From assembly GCA_034440575.1 (NCBI GenBank), contig JAOTOL010001557.1:1279501-1343500 (forward strand): DNA of 64,000 bases, given 5' to 3'. This DNA comes from Imbricaverruca yamaguchii. Its lineage: Eukaryota > Arthropoda > Thecostraca > Neoverrucidae. Numbering within the stretch: position 1 is the stretch's first letter; every line of letters begins with the position of its first letter. Positions 10,901 through 20,512 of the stretch are shown here, in pieces. Both the position numbers and the translations under genes were made by a program. The notes beneath the pieces were generated by a model. It worked only from the letters and a program-made list of their open reading frames with translations, made no database searches and was not told where the DNA came from.

Positions 10901-12949
10901 GGGCGTGGTAGGCGTTCGGTACCACCGAACCACACGCTTATCATCGCGGGTGGGCTGTGCCTTCATGGTAGATGTTGTAGCTGTGTGGCGCGGTGTCGCA
11001 TGTGATCAGGACCGTTTCGGTCGACATGACAGCCGTTTGGTACGGTGTAGCAGGCGAACTCACGTGGTTTGGTACCTCTCGACCCGACTGAATTTATATT
11101 CATTGCGGTTTCCGCATTCAACATCTACCCTGACTACCCACGCGAGGATCCGCCCCCCCCCCGTCAACGGCCACCAGTTCAAGCCTTACAATCAACTCTA
11201 CGAACAATTAGCAATTGTGTTATCTACATCTGTTGGAAGATCAAAGGTAGTTCTGTGATCCAGCAGCCACCCTGCTATTGTAGCGTGTACCAGTATTTGG
11301 ACTTAGAAGACACATTTTGTATTGTTTATATGACAAAAGTGTCGGGAAACAGTCATTATCCCATATGTGGTTATGGGTGCTGGATGGTCTCTGCAGTGGA
11401 TGTGATGCTAAACTCCAATAACCAACCAACCATATGTGGTTCGAAAGACGTGAGATCCTAACGGGACATATATTGGGCGGTAAGGAACAAAAGGACGCGT
11501 GTCTTCGGAGTAGTAGTCACGGTTACAGACAAGAGTCTGCTCAGAGGGTAGTAAAGGTGAGCATTGAATTGAGAAGACATTACTCGGAGTGTAGTGTGAT
11601 TTTGGTTGCTGCTTTTTGTTCCAAGAGAATACTGAATTCCAGCAGAATAGTGCGATATTTATGGGCTTCTAGTCGCCGCACATCTGCCTTCTGGAAGGAC
11701 TTGCAGGAAAGAAGCGATTGTATGAATTATGATAGATAATTTCATTGCCTTAACGCTTATATGATGATGCGGTTTTTAAGAGAATGGTGTGGCCTGGAGT
11801 TGCGTAAAATATGTGCGTGTCTTGAATTTGTGTATTGGTGACAACCGACTGGGTATATATGGGAACAAGGACGGTTGAATTTTGTGATCTTATAGAGCAT
11901 CGAAAGCCGGGTACTTTTTCTCTTCTTGCCGACGTACTCCACCCCAGATGAAGAACTAGTTGTGCGGATGATGTCAGAATGTAATAGAACGTGCTGCACT
12001 GTGCTGCAATCTGCACTCAGTGTTCGTCATTAATGTGACGTGTCCGTCATGTATTGGGTCGCTATAGTCAAAATGTGGCAGGGCACGCAGTGTAGGTAGT
12101 CATTCTGAAAGTGTTCTTGAAATATGTCTGGAAATTGAGTAGAGTGCTAATGGACCGTTTTGCACTTTGATTTTGCACTCCAAGTCATAGGTACAGGCCA
12201 AGATGTGTATGGGATTAGCTGGAATTAACTGGCTTACAAAGGTTGATATGGGATTTTTATCCTTCCTGATATCTACTGTTTTTTTAATTGATGTTATAAA
12301 CCACCTATTTCCGCGTTCATATGTTTTGTTCAGGTTGTTTGTCAATAAGTGTTGAACTGTCGATAACGTCTGCGTAGTACGAGTCGGGTAGAGTACAGTG
12401 TTGTCGGCATGAAGTAACATGTCATGTCGTCAAGTCAGCTAGTCCAGTTAAATAAAGCAATGTCGGCAGCGGCCGATCAGTTGAACTCTGGATGCAGCCC
12501 GAATAAAAATGAACTGTTCTCATCTCGTTGAACAGATTTTTGCTCCCTGACATTTTTCCTTTAGACGTGGATTTAGTCACTTCTCTAAGGTTTTAGGTAG
12601 TCAAAGCTCTTTCTCAAAAGACCCTTGTGCCAAATGTTGCCACAGTGTTTGGATATGTCTAAGCATACAGCTATAGTGTTCTCGGACAAGATGTTGGTAC
12701 GCATCGTGAATGAGATACGTTAATTGAAGCGATGATTACATTAACAAAGCCTCGGTCCCGTCAGAGGACGTCCTGAAGTACTTCAAGATGATGGGGATGC
12801 ACACGTCCGACGACACGGGCCAGATCGCACAGCTGGAATGGACCTCCAAGGACCCCATCTCCGAGCTGCCCTTCAAGGACAGCAAGGGCAACATCAAGTT
12901 CGACGATCTGCCCCACTTGCCAGAGTCCTCGCCGCGGGTGCGCTCATAG
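4819..12949 (+). CDS. NDUFAF4: NDUFAF4-like complex I assembly factor, complete four-exon gene (span)
   Basis: The coding sequence is 4819-4966, 7775-7866, 10092-10311 and 12750-12949, joined. It totals 660 nt, or 219 residues plus a TAG stop. NDUFAF4 is a mitochondrial factor that acts with NDUFAF3 in assembling respiratory complex I. Recognition rests on the N-terminal motif with WRAQKLIAQDK followed by PPPRY, the central motif ETIEKKDTELLKRLEDVYV-TSKD, and the late GRVTLRTAVGFLAQH and HTADSIAHKHNLD segments. These follow the order and spacing known for the family, including the LRR-E-Q stretch created exactly across the exon 1/2 junction. The N-terminal glycine after the initiator Met is also as expected. 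The protein is longer than the roughly 175-residue vertebrate form because of an extra hydrophilic C-terminus. An acceptor 8 nt before the ATG implies an upstream untranslated exon. An AATAAA at 13753-13758 is one possible polyadenylation signal. Confidence 0.88.
5103..5939 (+). mobile_element. Second TTAA-bounded element family, in intron 1
   Basis: The left end reads TTAACCCGCGCCATCTC. The right end, read inverted from 5939, is TTAACCCGTCCCATCTC. That is a 17-nt terminal inverted repeat with two mismatches, with TTAA at both ends. The interior is AT-rich and non-coding, with no similarity seen to the 3359-4324 element. Its right TTAA (5936-5939) is also the left TTAA of the next element. 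It lies 136 bp downstream of the NDUFAF4 exon 1 donor. Confidence 0.7.
5936..6949 (-). mobile_element. TTAA-bounded non-autonomous DNA transposon, copy 2 (inverted)
   Basis: A 1014-bp element begins TTAACCCGCGCACGTCCGGG and ends GGACGTGCAAGTGTTAA. It is the reverse-orientation partner of 3359-4324: sequence near its right end (ATCCAACGCCG, CTAGCATAGTTCTAG) matches the left end of copy 1 reversed. A perfect subterminal palindrome (GGGGCAGATATCTGCCCC) lies just inside the left end. The interior is rich in CAGGTCA/TGACCTG motifs. It has no transposase frame. Confidence 0.8.
6950..7774. other. Rest of NDUFAF4 intron 1
   Basis: Unique-looking non-coding sequence between the transposon and exon 2. 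It ends in a good acceptor (TCTGTCTTCTTCAG). No further feature was seen. Confidence 0.6.
7775..7866 (+). CDS. NDUFAF4: NDUFAF4-like, coding exon 2
   Basis: A 92-nt exon, with acceptor TTCTTCAG|AACAG and donor CAACA|GTGAGT. Its first two bases complete the Glu codon begun in exon 1, and it ends in phase 0. It encodes QPHLSETIEKKDTELLKRLE and then DVYVTSKDST, the best-conserved block of the family. Confidence 0.88.
7867..10091. other. NDUFAF4 intron 2
   Basis: Contains a 60-bp SINE-tail insertion at 8462-8521 and, over the last 350-400 bp, a degenerate array of TTGACCTGACC-type sequence running into exon 3. Other open frames here (for example 8370-8804 and 8835-9194) have no recognisable content. 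Confidence 0.6.
8448..8535 (+). mobile_element. Ultra-short SINE-tail insertion with perfect 14-bp target duplication
   Basis: A 60-bp insert (8462-8521) has a 3' end of CCCAAATAACCAACCAACCA. It is flanked by identical 14-bp copies of CCACTACTGTATGC at 8448-8461 and 8522-8535. The duplication and the AACC-repeat tail show target-primed retroposition of a severely 5'-truncated element. Relatives lie at 11373-11429, 16925-16995 (reverse) and 60640-60706. Confidence 0.85.
9840..10100 (+). repeat. Degenerate array of GGTTGACCTGACC units abutting and including the exon 3 acceptor
   Basis: Repeated near-matches to CGCCG...GGCGGTTGACCTGACC occur through this stretch (for example around 9898, 9965, 10008 and 10049). 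The last match spans the true acceptor CGCCGGCAG|GCGGTTGACCCGG. The units are diverged, so period and copy number are uncertain. Looser TGACCTGACC sequence extends left to about 9640. Confidence 0.5.
10092..10311 (+). CDS. NDUFAF4: NDUFAF4-like, coding exon 3
   Basis: A 220-nt exon, phase 0 in and phase 1 out, with donor CCACAG|GTGAGC. It encodes 73 residues, including RRVGLPTDRTPYEV, a GRVTLRTAVGFLAQH helix and HTADSIAHKHNLD. These correspond to the family's 'LPxD', 'GK.tl.eAl..l..H' and 'iA..Y.L' blocks. Confidence 0.85.
10312..12749. other. NDUFAF4 intron 3
   Basis: Non-coding, with a 57-bp SINE-tail insertion at 11373-11429. Nothing else was recognised. Confidence 0.6.
11361..11441 (+). 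mobile_element. Ultra-short SINE-tail insertion with 12-bp target duplication
   Basis: A 57-bp insert (11373-11429) ends ACTCCAATAACCAACCAA. It lies between two copies of CCATATGTGGTT (11361-11372 and 11430-11441). It has the same tail family as 8462-8521 and is again truncated to less than 60 bp. Confidence 0.83.
12750..12949 (+). CDS. NDUFAF4: NDUFAF4-like, terminal coding exon 4
   Basis: A 200-nt coding part ending in TAG at 12947-12949. The acceptor CATTAACAAAG|CC lacks a strong pyrimidine tract but is the one that keeps the frame (G+CC = Ala). It encodes SEDVLKYFKMMGMHT, matching the family's late 'D..LLKYF..F' helix. A hydrophilic tail of about 45 residues ending PESSPRVRS then extends past the usual C-terminus. 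Confidence 0.78.
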
Positions 12950-14162
12950 CAGCCCGGCGGCCGGGGAGGTCGGCGGTGCTGAGTCGCCGGCCCCCCGCCG
13001 CTAGACACACTGTTAGTCAGGTGGGCCGGAGGCGTGGCCTCGCCGAGCAGGTCGGTAGTCGTGCCGCTGCCGGCTGCTTGTGTTGTTCCTGAACGCCTGG
13101 TGACGTGGACGGGCGACTGGGGAATGTGGCGCGTCGCGAACCAAGCCGTGCAATCGGTCTAGTCGTCTTGGACCGATTCAATAGATGGTGCTATGATTGG
13201 AGCAAGTGTTTACGAGGCGGCGCTGGCGCGTCCTTGGACATGATTCGAACTGAGTGGATACGGAGCGGTGACCTAGATGGCCCCAGATATGGCTCTGTAT
13301 ACGTCGGGAGGGCTGAAGGCGTCGCGTTCGAACGCACGTATCGCGCGTTCCAACTCGACGGAAGGTGGCGGCCCTGTTGCCCTGAGTATCAAGCATACAG
13401 TGTGACTATATGGGGCCTCCACAAAACGTGAATAATGCTGTCATCAAATGTAAAGACCTTTGTGTATGCTCTACCAGCAGAAGCTATTTGTAGTTTCTAC
13501 ACAATACGCATACAACTCTACGAGCTCTTACACCAATGAGAAAATACTATGGGAAAATTAAGAGATGCGTGGGCACGGGTCGGTATTTGATGATTCTGAT
13601 ACTGTTCCTCGCCCAACGAAATTAGGTGTTCCACGCCTAGTGATGCGATACTTAACAATCACCCCCTCCTCAACATTCAATGCAAGTAATTATGTATGAG
13701 CAAATTATGCATGCCAACAAACAACAAAGTATACAAAAAATTTTGCATCCGGAATAAAGGATTGCACTCACTCAGGCACACTTGATCAACAACTGTGCAT
13801 TAAAATGTGGGTTTTACTGTATTTATTTTGGCCTAATAGCAACCTAAACAAAAGTTTCCGACAGTGAAAAGTAAGATGTGCGTTGTGGGGCACTTAGCTG
13901 GAGATGTATCCATGAGGAGGGCTGGGTTTCCGAATTCGTGTTTTGTAGGTTGAATGTCTGGTTTTAGTAAAGAAAACAGTGGGATAAGGGACACTTCTTA
14001 ACCCTCGCAGTGTGGGGATCAATTTGACCCTCCCATCTACACTAGTGCATTCTAAGCAAGATAGGGAGACTCGGTGAACGGCATGGCGTAGCTTCGTCCC
14101 TTAACTTTTAGGGTTAGTTTTTACATTTGTCTCTATTTTGGCTGACCCTACGTGTCAGGCAC
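12950..14162. other. 3' flank of NDUFAF4 and intergenic DNA
   Basis: Probable 3' UTR followed by AT-rich intergenic sequence. An AATAAA occurs at 13753-13758. The open frame at 13105-13431 has no recognisable domain. A TTAACCCTCGCA start at about 13999 resembles a piggyBac-type end, but no partner end was found. Confidence 0.45.
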
Positions 14163-14326
14163 CCTAGGATATTGTGGTTGGTCATTGGTTTTACGAACAT
14201 CGACCGTTGAGTCATGAGCGTCGCAATCTCTACGCCGATTGGTCGCGGGCGAAGAGTAGGGACCACAACCTTTCGATTGTGAGACGAGCAACTTACCCCT
14301 GGACTACTCGTCCCCACCTAGGACAT
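14163..14326 (-). mobile_element. tRNA-derived SINE, reverse orientation
   Basis: Read on the minus strand, 14316 down to 14173 is a close copy of the SINE at 53715-53878. It has the same tRNA-like head (GGGGTAAGTTGCTCGTCTCA), the same body (CGCCCGCGACCAATCGGCG; ACTCAACGGTCGATG) and a CCAATGACCAACC tail. The candidate target duplication is CCTAGGATAT / CCTAGGACAT (14163-14172, 14317-14326), one mismatch. It is slightly shortened around the B-box region compared with the other copy. Confidence 0.85.
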
Positions 14327-15014
14327 GGTGAGAAAATCCAAAATGTTCAAATCGAGTATGGGATTGCCTTTCACATAAAAAATTAACTACGTGGAAGGTA
14401 TTCTGGTTCAGCCATTTCAAATTTGTAATTATCGGTATGAATTGCCCCTTAGAAGCGTCTAAAATACATGTACATGGCCTGACGTGATTATAACGTGAAT
14501 CCTGACACTCTTAAAGGAATAATTTGCCACCACAGATACTCCGGGTATCCAAGCATATAGATGAGCAGGTTATGCGCAGATAATCGTATTTTCTAACTTA
14601 GCGTTTCATTTGACAAAGTAACCTGACCTGGTGTCCCGCTTTATCTTGTTGAATTTTTGTGTGATCATTTGTACAGGAACTAGTATTTCCCTTTTCATTG
14701 CATCTTACATGGTTCCTTGGCGAAAAAAGTTTAATATACACTAAAACCTTACATAACTTAGCCGAACCAAGCTCTGGTATCATAAGAACCTGGAATGCAG
14801 TGTGTGCAATATATGACTCAATGTGCGCACATGGCATAAAGAAGGGTAAGTGAAAGGTTGAAGTCGTAGCTTCCGCGTTGCCGATCCTAGATATCCTCGG
14901 TCCGCCATGACCTGAATGGTGTTCCACATCGTGTTCAGCAGCACCGACGCAAGCCAAGGCATGGTTTCCTTTTATGACATCCCACCCAGTTATGGATTGC
15001 ATACGTATATGAAA

Positions 15015-15018
<4 letters not shown>

Positions 15019-15072
<54 letters not shown>
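15019..15072. repeat. (TA)n microsatellite
   Basis: About 54 bp of alternating TA, which makes the spurious Tyr-Ile run in the minus-strand open frame 14598-15455. Confidence 0.95.
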
Positions 15073-15079
<7 letters not shown>

Positions 15080-16924
15080 ATGATACACGCAACTCACAAC
15101 GATGCAATGGGTGTATGCAGATATATAGGCTGTATTTATAACGGAATCTATACTGTACCGTCCAATGCACCTGTAGTTGCAATCGAAAACGTATCCTCAA
15201 TAAGTCTTCTACCTTGCGCATGCGGAAAAACCTAGAATGAGCAATCTCACCGTGCGTATTCATCCTGTTCGACAGTGTTTTGAAACCCTTTGCTTGTGCC
15301 TCCCATTTACTCTTTACTTCACTCAGAAGTAGATGTGCTCTTTGCATTTTGTTTTTTGCGAACTTTCGCTGCAAAATTTTATCATTGGTGTTCGTAAGAT
15401 TTGCTAAGAGGAAGGTTTTCCTCTGCACGTACCACCCCGGACATTGTGGCCACATCGTGGCGGACTAATCGATTGAACGGCCTGCAAGCAGTCGTTAGTG
15501 TAATCCGCATGGTTTGCTGTCAAATCCGAAAGGGAGGACTCTTACCAACACCTTTTTGTGACGGGACTTAGTGAACGTGTCGCGTCTTAGCGTACGTGAA
15601 CTCTTGGAGCGCGTGTGAGCAGGTGTGTCTGTGGAGCGCAACAGACCGCCAGTGTGACCGATAGGTACGGAGGAACATTCGACCACGCTGCTCTGCCAAT
15701 ACTTGTCACTCCTCGAGCAACCCTGATTGCGCCATGTATTGACCGTATTTCTTGTACTGCTCTTCATGCTGCGTAATCATGCATTATAAACCTAGTTGCT
15801 AGTGCATTTATAGGGGGGGGGGGGCATGGAAAAGTCCTTCTTGTCTTGCTGAAGCGAAAGACGCTGTCGTTTGGCCAAAGATATATGCCCTGGCCCTAGC
15901 TGGCCAAAGATGCCCTTTACTTCCACTCTCTCCGTCGGCCAGTATATACGCGTTCCTAAATCCAGCGCGCATGTATCAACTTAAAATTATCTTGAACTGT
16001 GAAGCCAGCTAATCGTTTGCTTGATGTGGGGTATCCGCCAATTTCGGAGCTCCACGCGGATACTGTTTCAACCATGGGAATTTTCCATCCAAAATCAGTT
16101 CGCCTGTCTACGATACATCAATTCTTAGCTGGGCATGCAATCTTAGTAACAGCGTAACTACTTTGTTTTCTAACTACGTCGCCCAGAACCATTAACCCTG
16201 TAGCGTTTTATGGTGGTCCCCTTTCTGGTTCGACACTCAATCAGCTGCCTGTTGTGCCGATGTGTGGCAGATTGGTGTGGCTACGTTGGATGCCGAGCAC
16301 TGATATCCCCGCGTCGGCTGGCGTTCTCGCGCAGCGCTGCCTCCTGTGGGTAGATGTAGCCGTGCTGATTTTCCGCGACAATTTGTCATTGGTGTTGGAA
16401 CTGATGCGGCCAGTTTCCGTACTGGCAGCCGAAGCTTGGTGAGTTCCTCAACTCTCGCGACTGCTTTCCGTGTCTACCAGCCGGTCAATCCGCCCGCGCT
16501 AGATGTTGGTGAGCACCGTTCGGCCGGCAACAGCTGCCAGCGCAGTGACGTCACTAATGACGCACTGTTCAGCTAGTGAGCGGCGAATCTGGCGTGCCTA
16601 CTGCTGAGCAGCGGCACGTTTTCTTGAACTGCCCAACTGGGCAGCGGGCAAGTCCGTCGAGAATAAACAGAGCAATGACCTTCGGGTTCGGGCGACTCCG
16701 GGTAAAAACGCGTCCGCCGAGGCCCTTCAGTGGCGCCCTGCACTTCCGGCTCTGGTACTGTTCATGTGTCCTCAGCGCCTGGGGAACCGTACTGGCTGCC
16801 AGATACAAAATAGGCGGCTATGTCTTGGGTCGATGTCGGCTTCCGGCTTTACTGGAGCGGTATTGGGCCTCCATGACTAGGTTTTATTTGACCAGAGATC
16901 AACTGATTTTTGTGCTGTCAAACA
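15073..16924. other. Intergenic DNA, no gene recognised
   Basis: No supported coding exon. The minus-strand frame 14598-15455 runs through the TA repeat and has no familiar domain. The frames at 16254-16932 overlap one another and show no motif. A poly-G run lies at about 15813-15824. Confidence 0.5.
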
Positions 16925-16995
16925 TTGATTGATTGATTATTTGGGTTTAAGGGTGCGCCGACTACAAGGTCATTTAGCGCCCATAACAGTTAGTT
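16925..16995 (-). mobile_element. SINE-tail fragment, reverse orientation
   Basis: On the minus strand it reads GGGCGCTAAATGACC, GTAGTCGGCGCACCC, then TTAAACCCAAATAATCAATC. This is the longer form of the tail seen at 8462-8521 and 60640-60706. The tail repeat here is AATC instead of AACC. No clear target duplication was found. Confidence 0.7.
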
Positions 16996-19023
16996 GCTCC
17001 AGCTGTCGCTATAGGATGCCCCTTGTACTACAAGTATTCTCTTTCCTAATGCATTTTGATGTTAACGACCCGGATAAATAGCACAAAACTAAATCAGATA
17101 GGAAGCTGAAGAGCCTTCCAGATTGCACGACCGGTGATTTGTCACCTAAAACTGCTAGAATGGAGTGGGCGTGATCACTCCAGCCCAAGCCTCGGGCAAA
17201 AGATCAGAACGTGGCTAACTGTCATTACTGCACCACATCTCGGGCACAATGTTTCATTCTCCCCAGTGAGTGCTGTCAAACATAAGGAGATAGAGGATTT
17301 TGCAATATATGGGTAATATGGAAACACATGTATTGTTTTCTTAATACTATACAAACTGAAATTGAGTAGGTGTATGATTTGTCGTATGTTGTTGTCATCC
17401 ATTAACTGGATGTTTGATGGGTTCATCCGTCCATTAACTGGATTAACATCCATTAACTGGATGTTTCTCAACATTTTTTAGATCCAATTCGAAATAAAGT
17501 TTCAGTGGAGGGACCTTTTTTGTGGGGGGGGGGGGGATATGTGGATCCTAGGTTGTCGGATAATTTCTAGGATCCAGCATTGAGGTGTTGATTTGGAACC
17601 CAACGTTTCACGACCCCGGATCTAAGTTCAGTGTGTACGATTATAGGGTATTCGTCAGGTTATTACTTCGGTAGCACAGTCGACGTACTCGCCTGTCTCT
17701 AGTGTTGGAAACCTTTGGTTGAAATCCTACCATAGTAAAACTTTCCGTCGGTCGTCTCCTATCCAGGAGATGACAGTAACTAGAGTGTTCGCCGTCCTAT
17801 AGGATTAACACTTGTGGCATACCCCGAGGGCACGGCCTCGCCCCCTATCGCCAGAGAAGTTCTCTGTTTACTGAGACCGAGAAATTGGGACAAACCCGCC
17901 GTGTGCACAATGTGCTACGGCAGGAAAACTGAGATGAAGCGAGTGCTGAGCTCTCACAAGGACACCGAAAACCGAAATATCGGCTCATGTATAGTGTGCG
18001 TATGTGTATGGGTGCGTTGTGCGACGCAATGTGCCCGGTATGAGGATCTTCCTTTCAAAGGCACGTTGCAGATGGCACATCTTGTTCGCTTGAACAAGAT
18101 CTTGATGGCACATCTTGTTCGCTGTCGTATCAAATGATATTAGTATATTCCCTGTGTTGCCATTATATCCATGTCGGGCTACCTAATCGTCATAAACACA
18201 ATAACAGAGAGACAAGTGCACTGGGAGAAAAGAACGATCATCTGTAGGGTTATGCAGATTATTTGTATCGCTGGCACTTGTTATGTTGCCACGGTACACA
18301 GGACACTCCGTCTGGGTTTGTATTCACTGACGGGCATGTGAGGACTGCCGAAGGTGGCTGGCGCGGCAACCGGCCGACACGAGTTCCTCCGATAGATGTG
18401 CTCCATCTGTCGGGCCATCGCATACATCTCCACACAGCCACACGATAGCACTGGCATCAGAATGGTACCCGAAATGTTGTACTAGGGATGAGAGTTCATC
18501 CTCATTCCCGTGGGTCTTACTTTCAGTTGCGGGAAGCTGAGTGAACCATTTTAATACGGTAATACATTGAACTAGTTTGATACGTGTATCAAACGTCTAG
18601 TTTTTCAGTTGGTCTTGACGAGTTGTCCCGTTTTTGTGGTGTGATGCGTGCCTAAGTCGGATAAATAATTATGCTAGATCATGTGGTTGTCCGCCCAACT
18701 TATATTTACGACTATTCTAGGCATGAGTACAAACTTCTGGAGACATCTGCGCCGGTGTCAGCCGACTCAGATGCGTGCTAACTCTTTTTTACAGACAGTT
18801 TATGATAAATATCCGGCAGGCTCAGTACGCTCTGCTAACTTAAGGATGCAGTCGCAAATGCTCTCCAGAACATATTAAAAGGGTGTGGATAATTTGGGTG
18901 TTGTAATCAGTGGCATGGCCAGTAATTAGTCCAGGGGCGAGCATTTCAAGAGGTCCCCCTACCCACACATGCCCCCCAGACTTTTCCGAAACTCCTTGGA
19001 TCTCGGTCATTTTATTTTCGATT
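16996..19023. other. Intergenic DNA, no gene recognised
   Basis: Contains three copies of CCATTAACTGGAT around 17397-17463 (a short palindromic tandem motif), a poly-G run at 17524-17535 and a short direct repeat (GGCACATCTTGTTCGCT) at about 18076 and 18107. No exon is supported. Confidence 0.5.
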
Positions 19024-19299
19024 GACCCATATAGATGTATATATATATACATCTATATGGGTCGGCTGTGGCTCAAGCTGATGGAGAGGGGCTCAGAGCT
19101 GACGGCGGATTTGAGGCCGCTAGAGAGGCCCCCGAGATACGGAAACGATCCGGGGAGACGCAGAGGGTTCCCGGCACTACGTAAAGGACATCTAAGACCA
19201 TGGGTGGCCCCGGCTGTTAAAAGCAGTGGCGGTTCCAAGGGGCAAAGGACACCCGTCCCCCTGGCGAGCATGCGTCTTCATTGGAGATGAGTTGATACC

Positions 19300-19364
<65 letters not shown>

Positions 19365-19442
19365 CGGCATCAACTCATCTCAGCGGCCTCAAATCCGCCG
19401 TCAGCTCTGAGCCCCTCTCCATCAGCTTGAGCCACAGCCGAC
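19024..19442. repeat. Nested palindromic structure: 40-bp palindrome plus 61-bp inverted repeats around (AT)n
   Basis: A perfect 40-bp palindrome (19024-19063) is centred on TATATATA. It is followed by arms 19061-19121 and 19382-19442, which are perfect 61-bp reverse complements. A shorter inner inverted repeat (AGATGAGTTGAT) at about 19285 and 19369 flanks an (AT)n tract at 19301-19362. The whole looks like a fold-back element or a cruciform-prone rearrangement. Confidence 0.85.
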
Positions 19443-19725
19443 TCGGTGGCCCAGCACATCCAGTCCGGGTCCCCTTCCGTCGGATCAGGGACCCTCTTTC
19501 ACGGCTCAGGACACTCAGTCTGGCCGGTGTTCCCTCGTTAAAAAGCCTGGGCCAACTCTATTATACAAGGGCGTTCCTGTGCGGTTTTCGTCCCCTCCGT
19601 CGGCCCATAGGCCCTTCATGCCGGTTCTAGGCCCTCTCCGACGGCCCCGGACCTTCCTGCAGCTAGGGGTCCTTTCCGTTGGTGCAGGGGCCCCCTTAGT
19701 GACCCAGGACCTCCTCTGTCAGGTA
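19443..19725 (+). repeat. Degenerate GGCCC-TCCGTCGG repeat
   Basis: Diverged units of about 25 bp around GGGACCCTCTTTC and CCCCTCCGTCGGCCCA. Similar degenerate sequence occurs at 60200-60370, so this is a dispersed decayed satellite family. Confidence 0.5.
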
Positions 19726-20196
19726 ATAAATAAATAAATAAAATGAGAATTTACCTAGCAGACAGCTATATGTTGGACGACTTTGAAGCACAATTTTAAC
19801 CTGTGAAAAGTTTTCAGCAGAATTACTTTCAGTAGAATGTCTGCGCCGCTTGAAGTAGCGACCAGATCGAAATGAGCCTGGGGAGGAGCTGAGGCCCGGC
19901 GGAATGGCATTTGTCTGCGATGCGCCGGGATAGTACCGCGCCGCGGCTGTCGACACCCGTGCCGCGGTTGGAGATGGTCTCGAGGCGTGCGTCGTGTGCC
20001 GCCGCGGCCTGCGCTGATGTCACCGCAGTGTCATCGGCGAACGTCGTCCCAGGGGAGCCGGTCGCCGCGCCGCCTGCTATCCTCGTCCGCGGCCGGCCGT
20101 CTGTTTATCGTTCTGCGCCGGTGTCGGTGCGCCGGCGGCGCGCCGCAGCCGGCTCCAGAAGGCGCGCCGGCGCCCACCGCACCGCACCGCCGCGCC
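19726..20196 (+). promoter_or_regulatory. GC/CpG-rich 5' flank of the hemicentin gene
   Basis: From about 19850 the sequence becomes strongly GC- and CpG-rich and stays so into exon 1. This is the likely promoter and 5' UTR region. No TATA box or transcription start can be fixed. The coding frame is open upstream to 19987, but the signal peptide begins only at 20197. Confidence 0.4.
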
Positions 20197-20512
20197 ATGA
20201 TGCTCGCCGCAGCGCTGGCCGTGTGCGCCGCCGTCGCCGCCGTGTCGGCCGGCGCGACCGTCGACCAGCCGGTGGCCGTGTTGCGCGTGCAGAGCGTGGG
20301 CGGCGCCGTGGACCGGCTGGGCCGCACGCTGGCGGCGTCTCCCGAGGACGGCCGCGCGCGCGTCTCGCTCGGCGTCGTGTTCGACTCGACGGGCTCCATG
20401 TTCGACGACCTGCGCCAGCTGATTCGAGGCGTTGACGACGTGCTCAAGGTGGTGGTGGAGTCCGACTCGCACATCATTGAGAACTTCATCCTGGTGCCCT
20501 ACCACGACCCAG
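20197..20512 (+). CDS. HMCN-like: Hemicentin-like exon 1: signal peptide and start of VWA
   Basis: It encodes residues 1-105 plus one base. MMLAAALAVCAAVAAVSAGA is a clear signal peptide, with cleavage near 20. The VWA strand VSLGVVFDSTGSM holds the MIDAS Asp63, Ser/Thr and Ser67, followed by FILVPYHDP. ATG 20197 was chosen, and an adjacent in-frame ATG at 20200 is equivalent. The donor is CCCAG|GTCAGT. Codon use is strongly GC-rich. Confidence 0.9.

Noticed and set aside
13997..14115. piggyBac-type element starting TTAACCCTCGCA, and a similar start at 44688
   Set aside because: No partner terminal repeat with TTAA could be found at a sensible distance.
14598..15455. 285-codon minus-strand frame
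   Set aside because: Runs through a TA microsatellite (Tyr-Ile run). The flanking residues show no known family.
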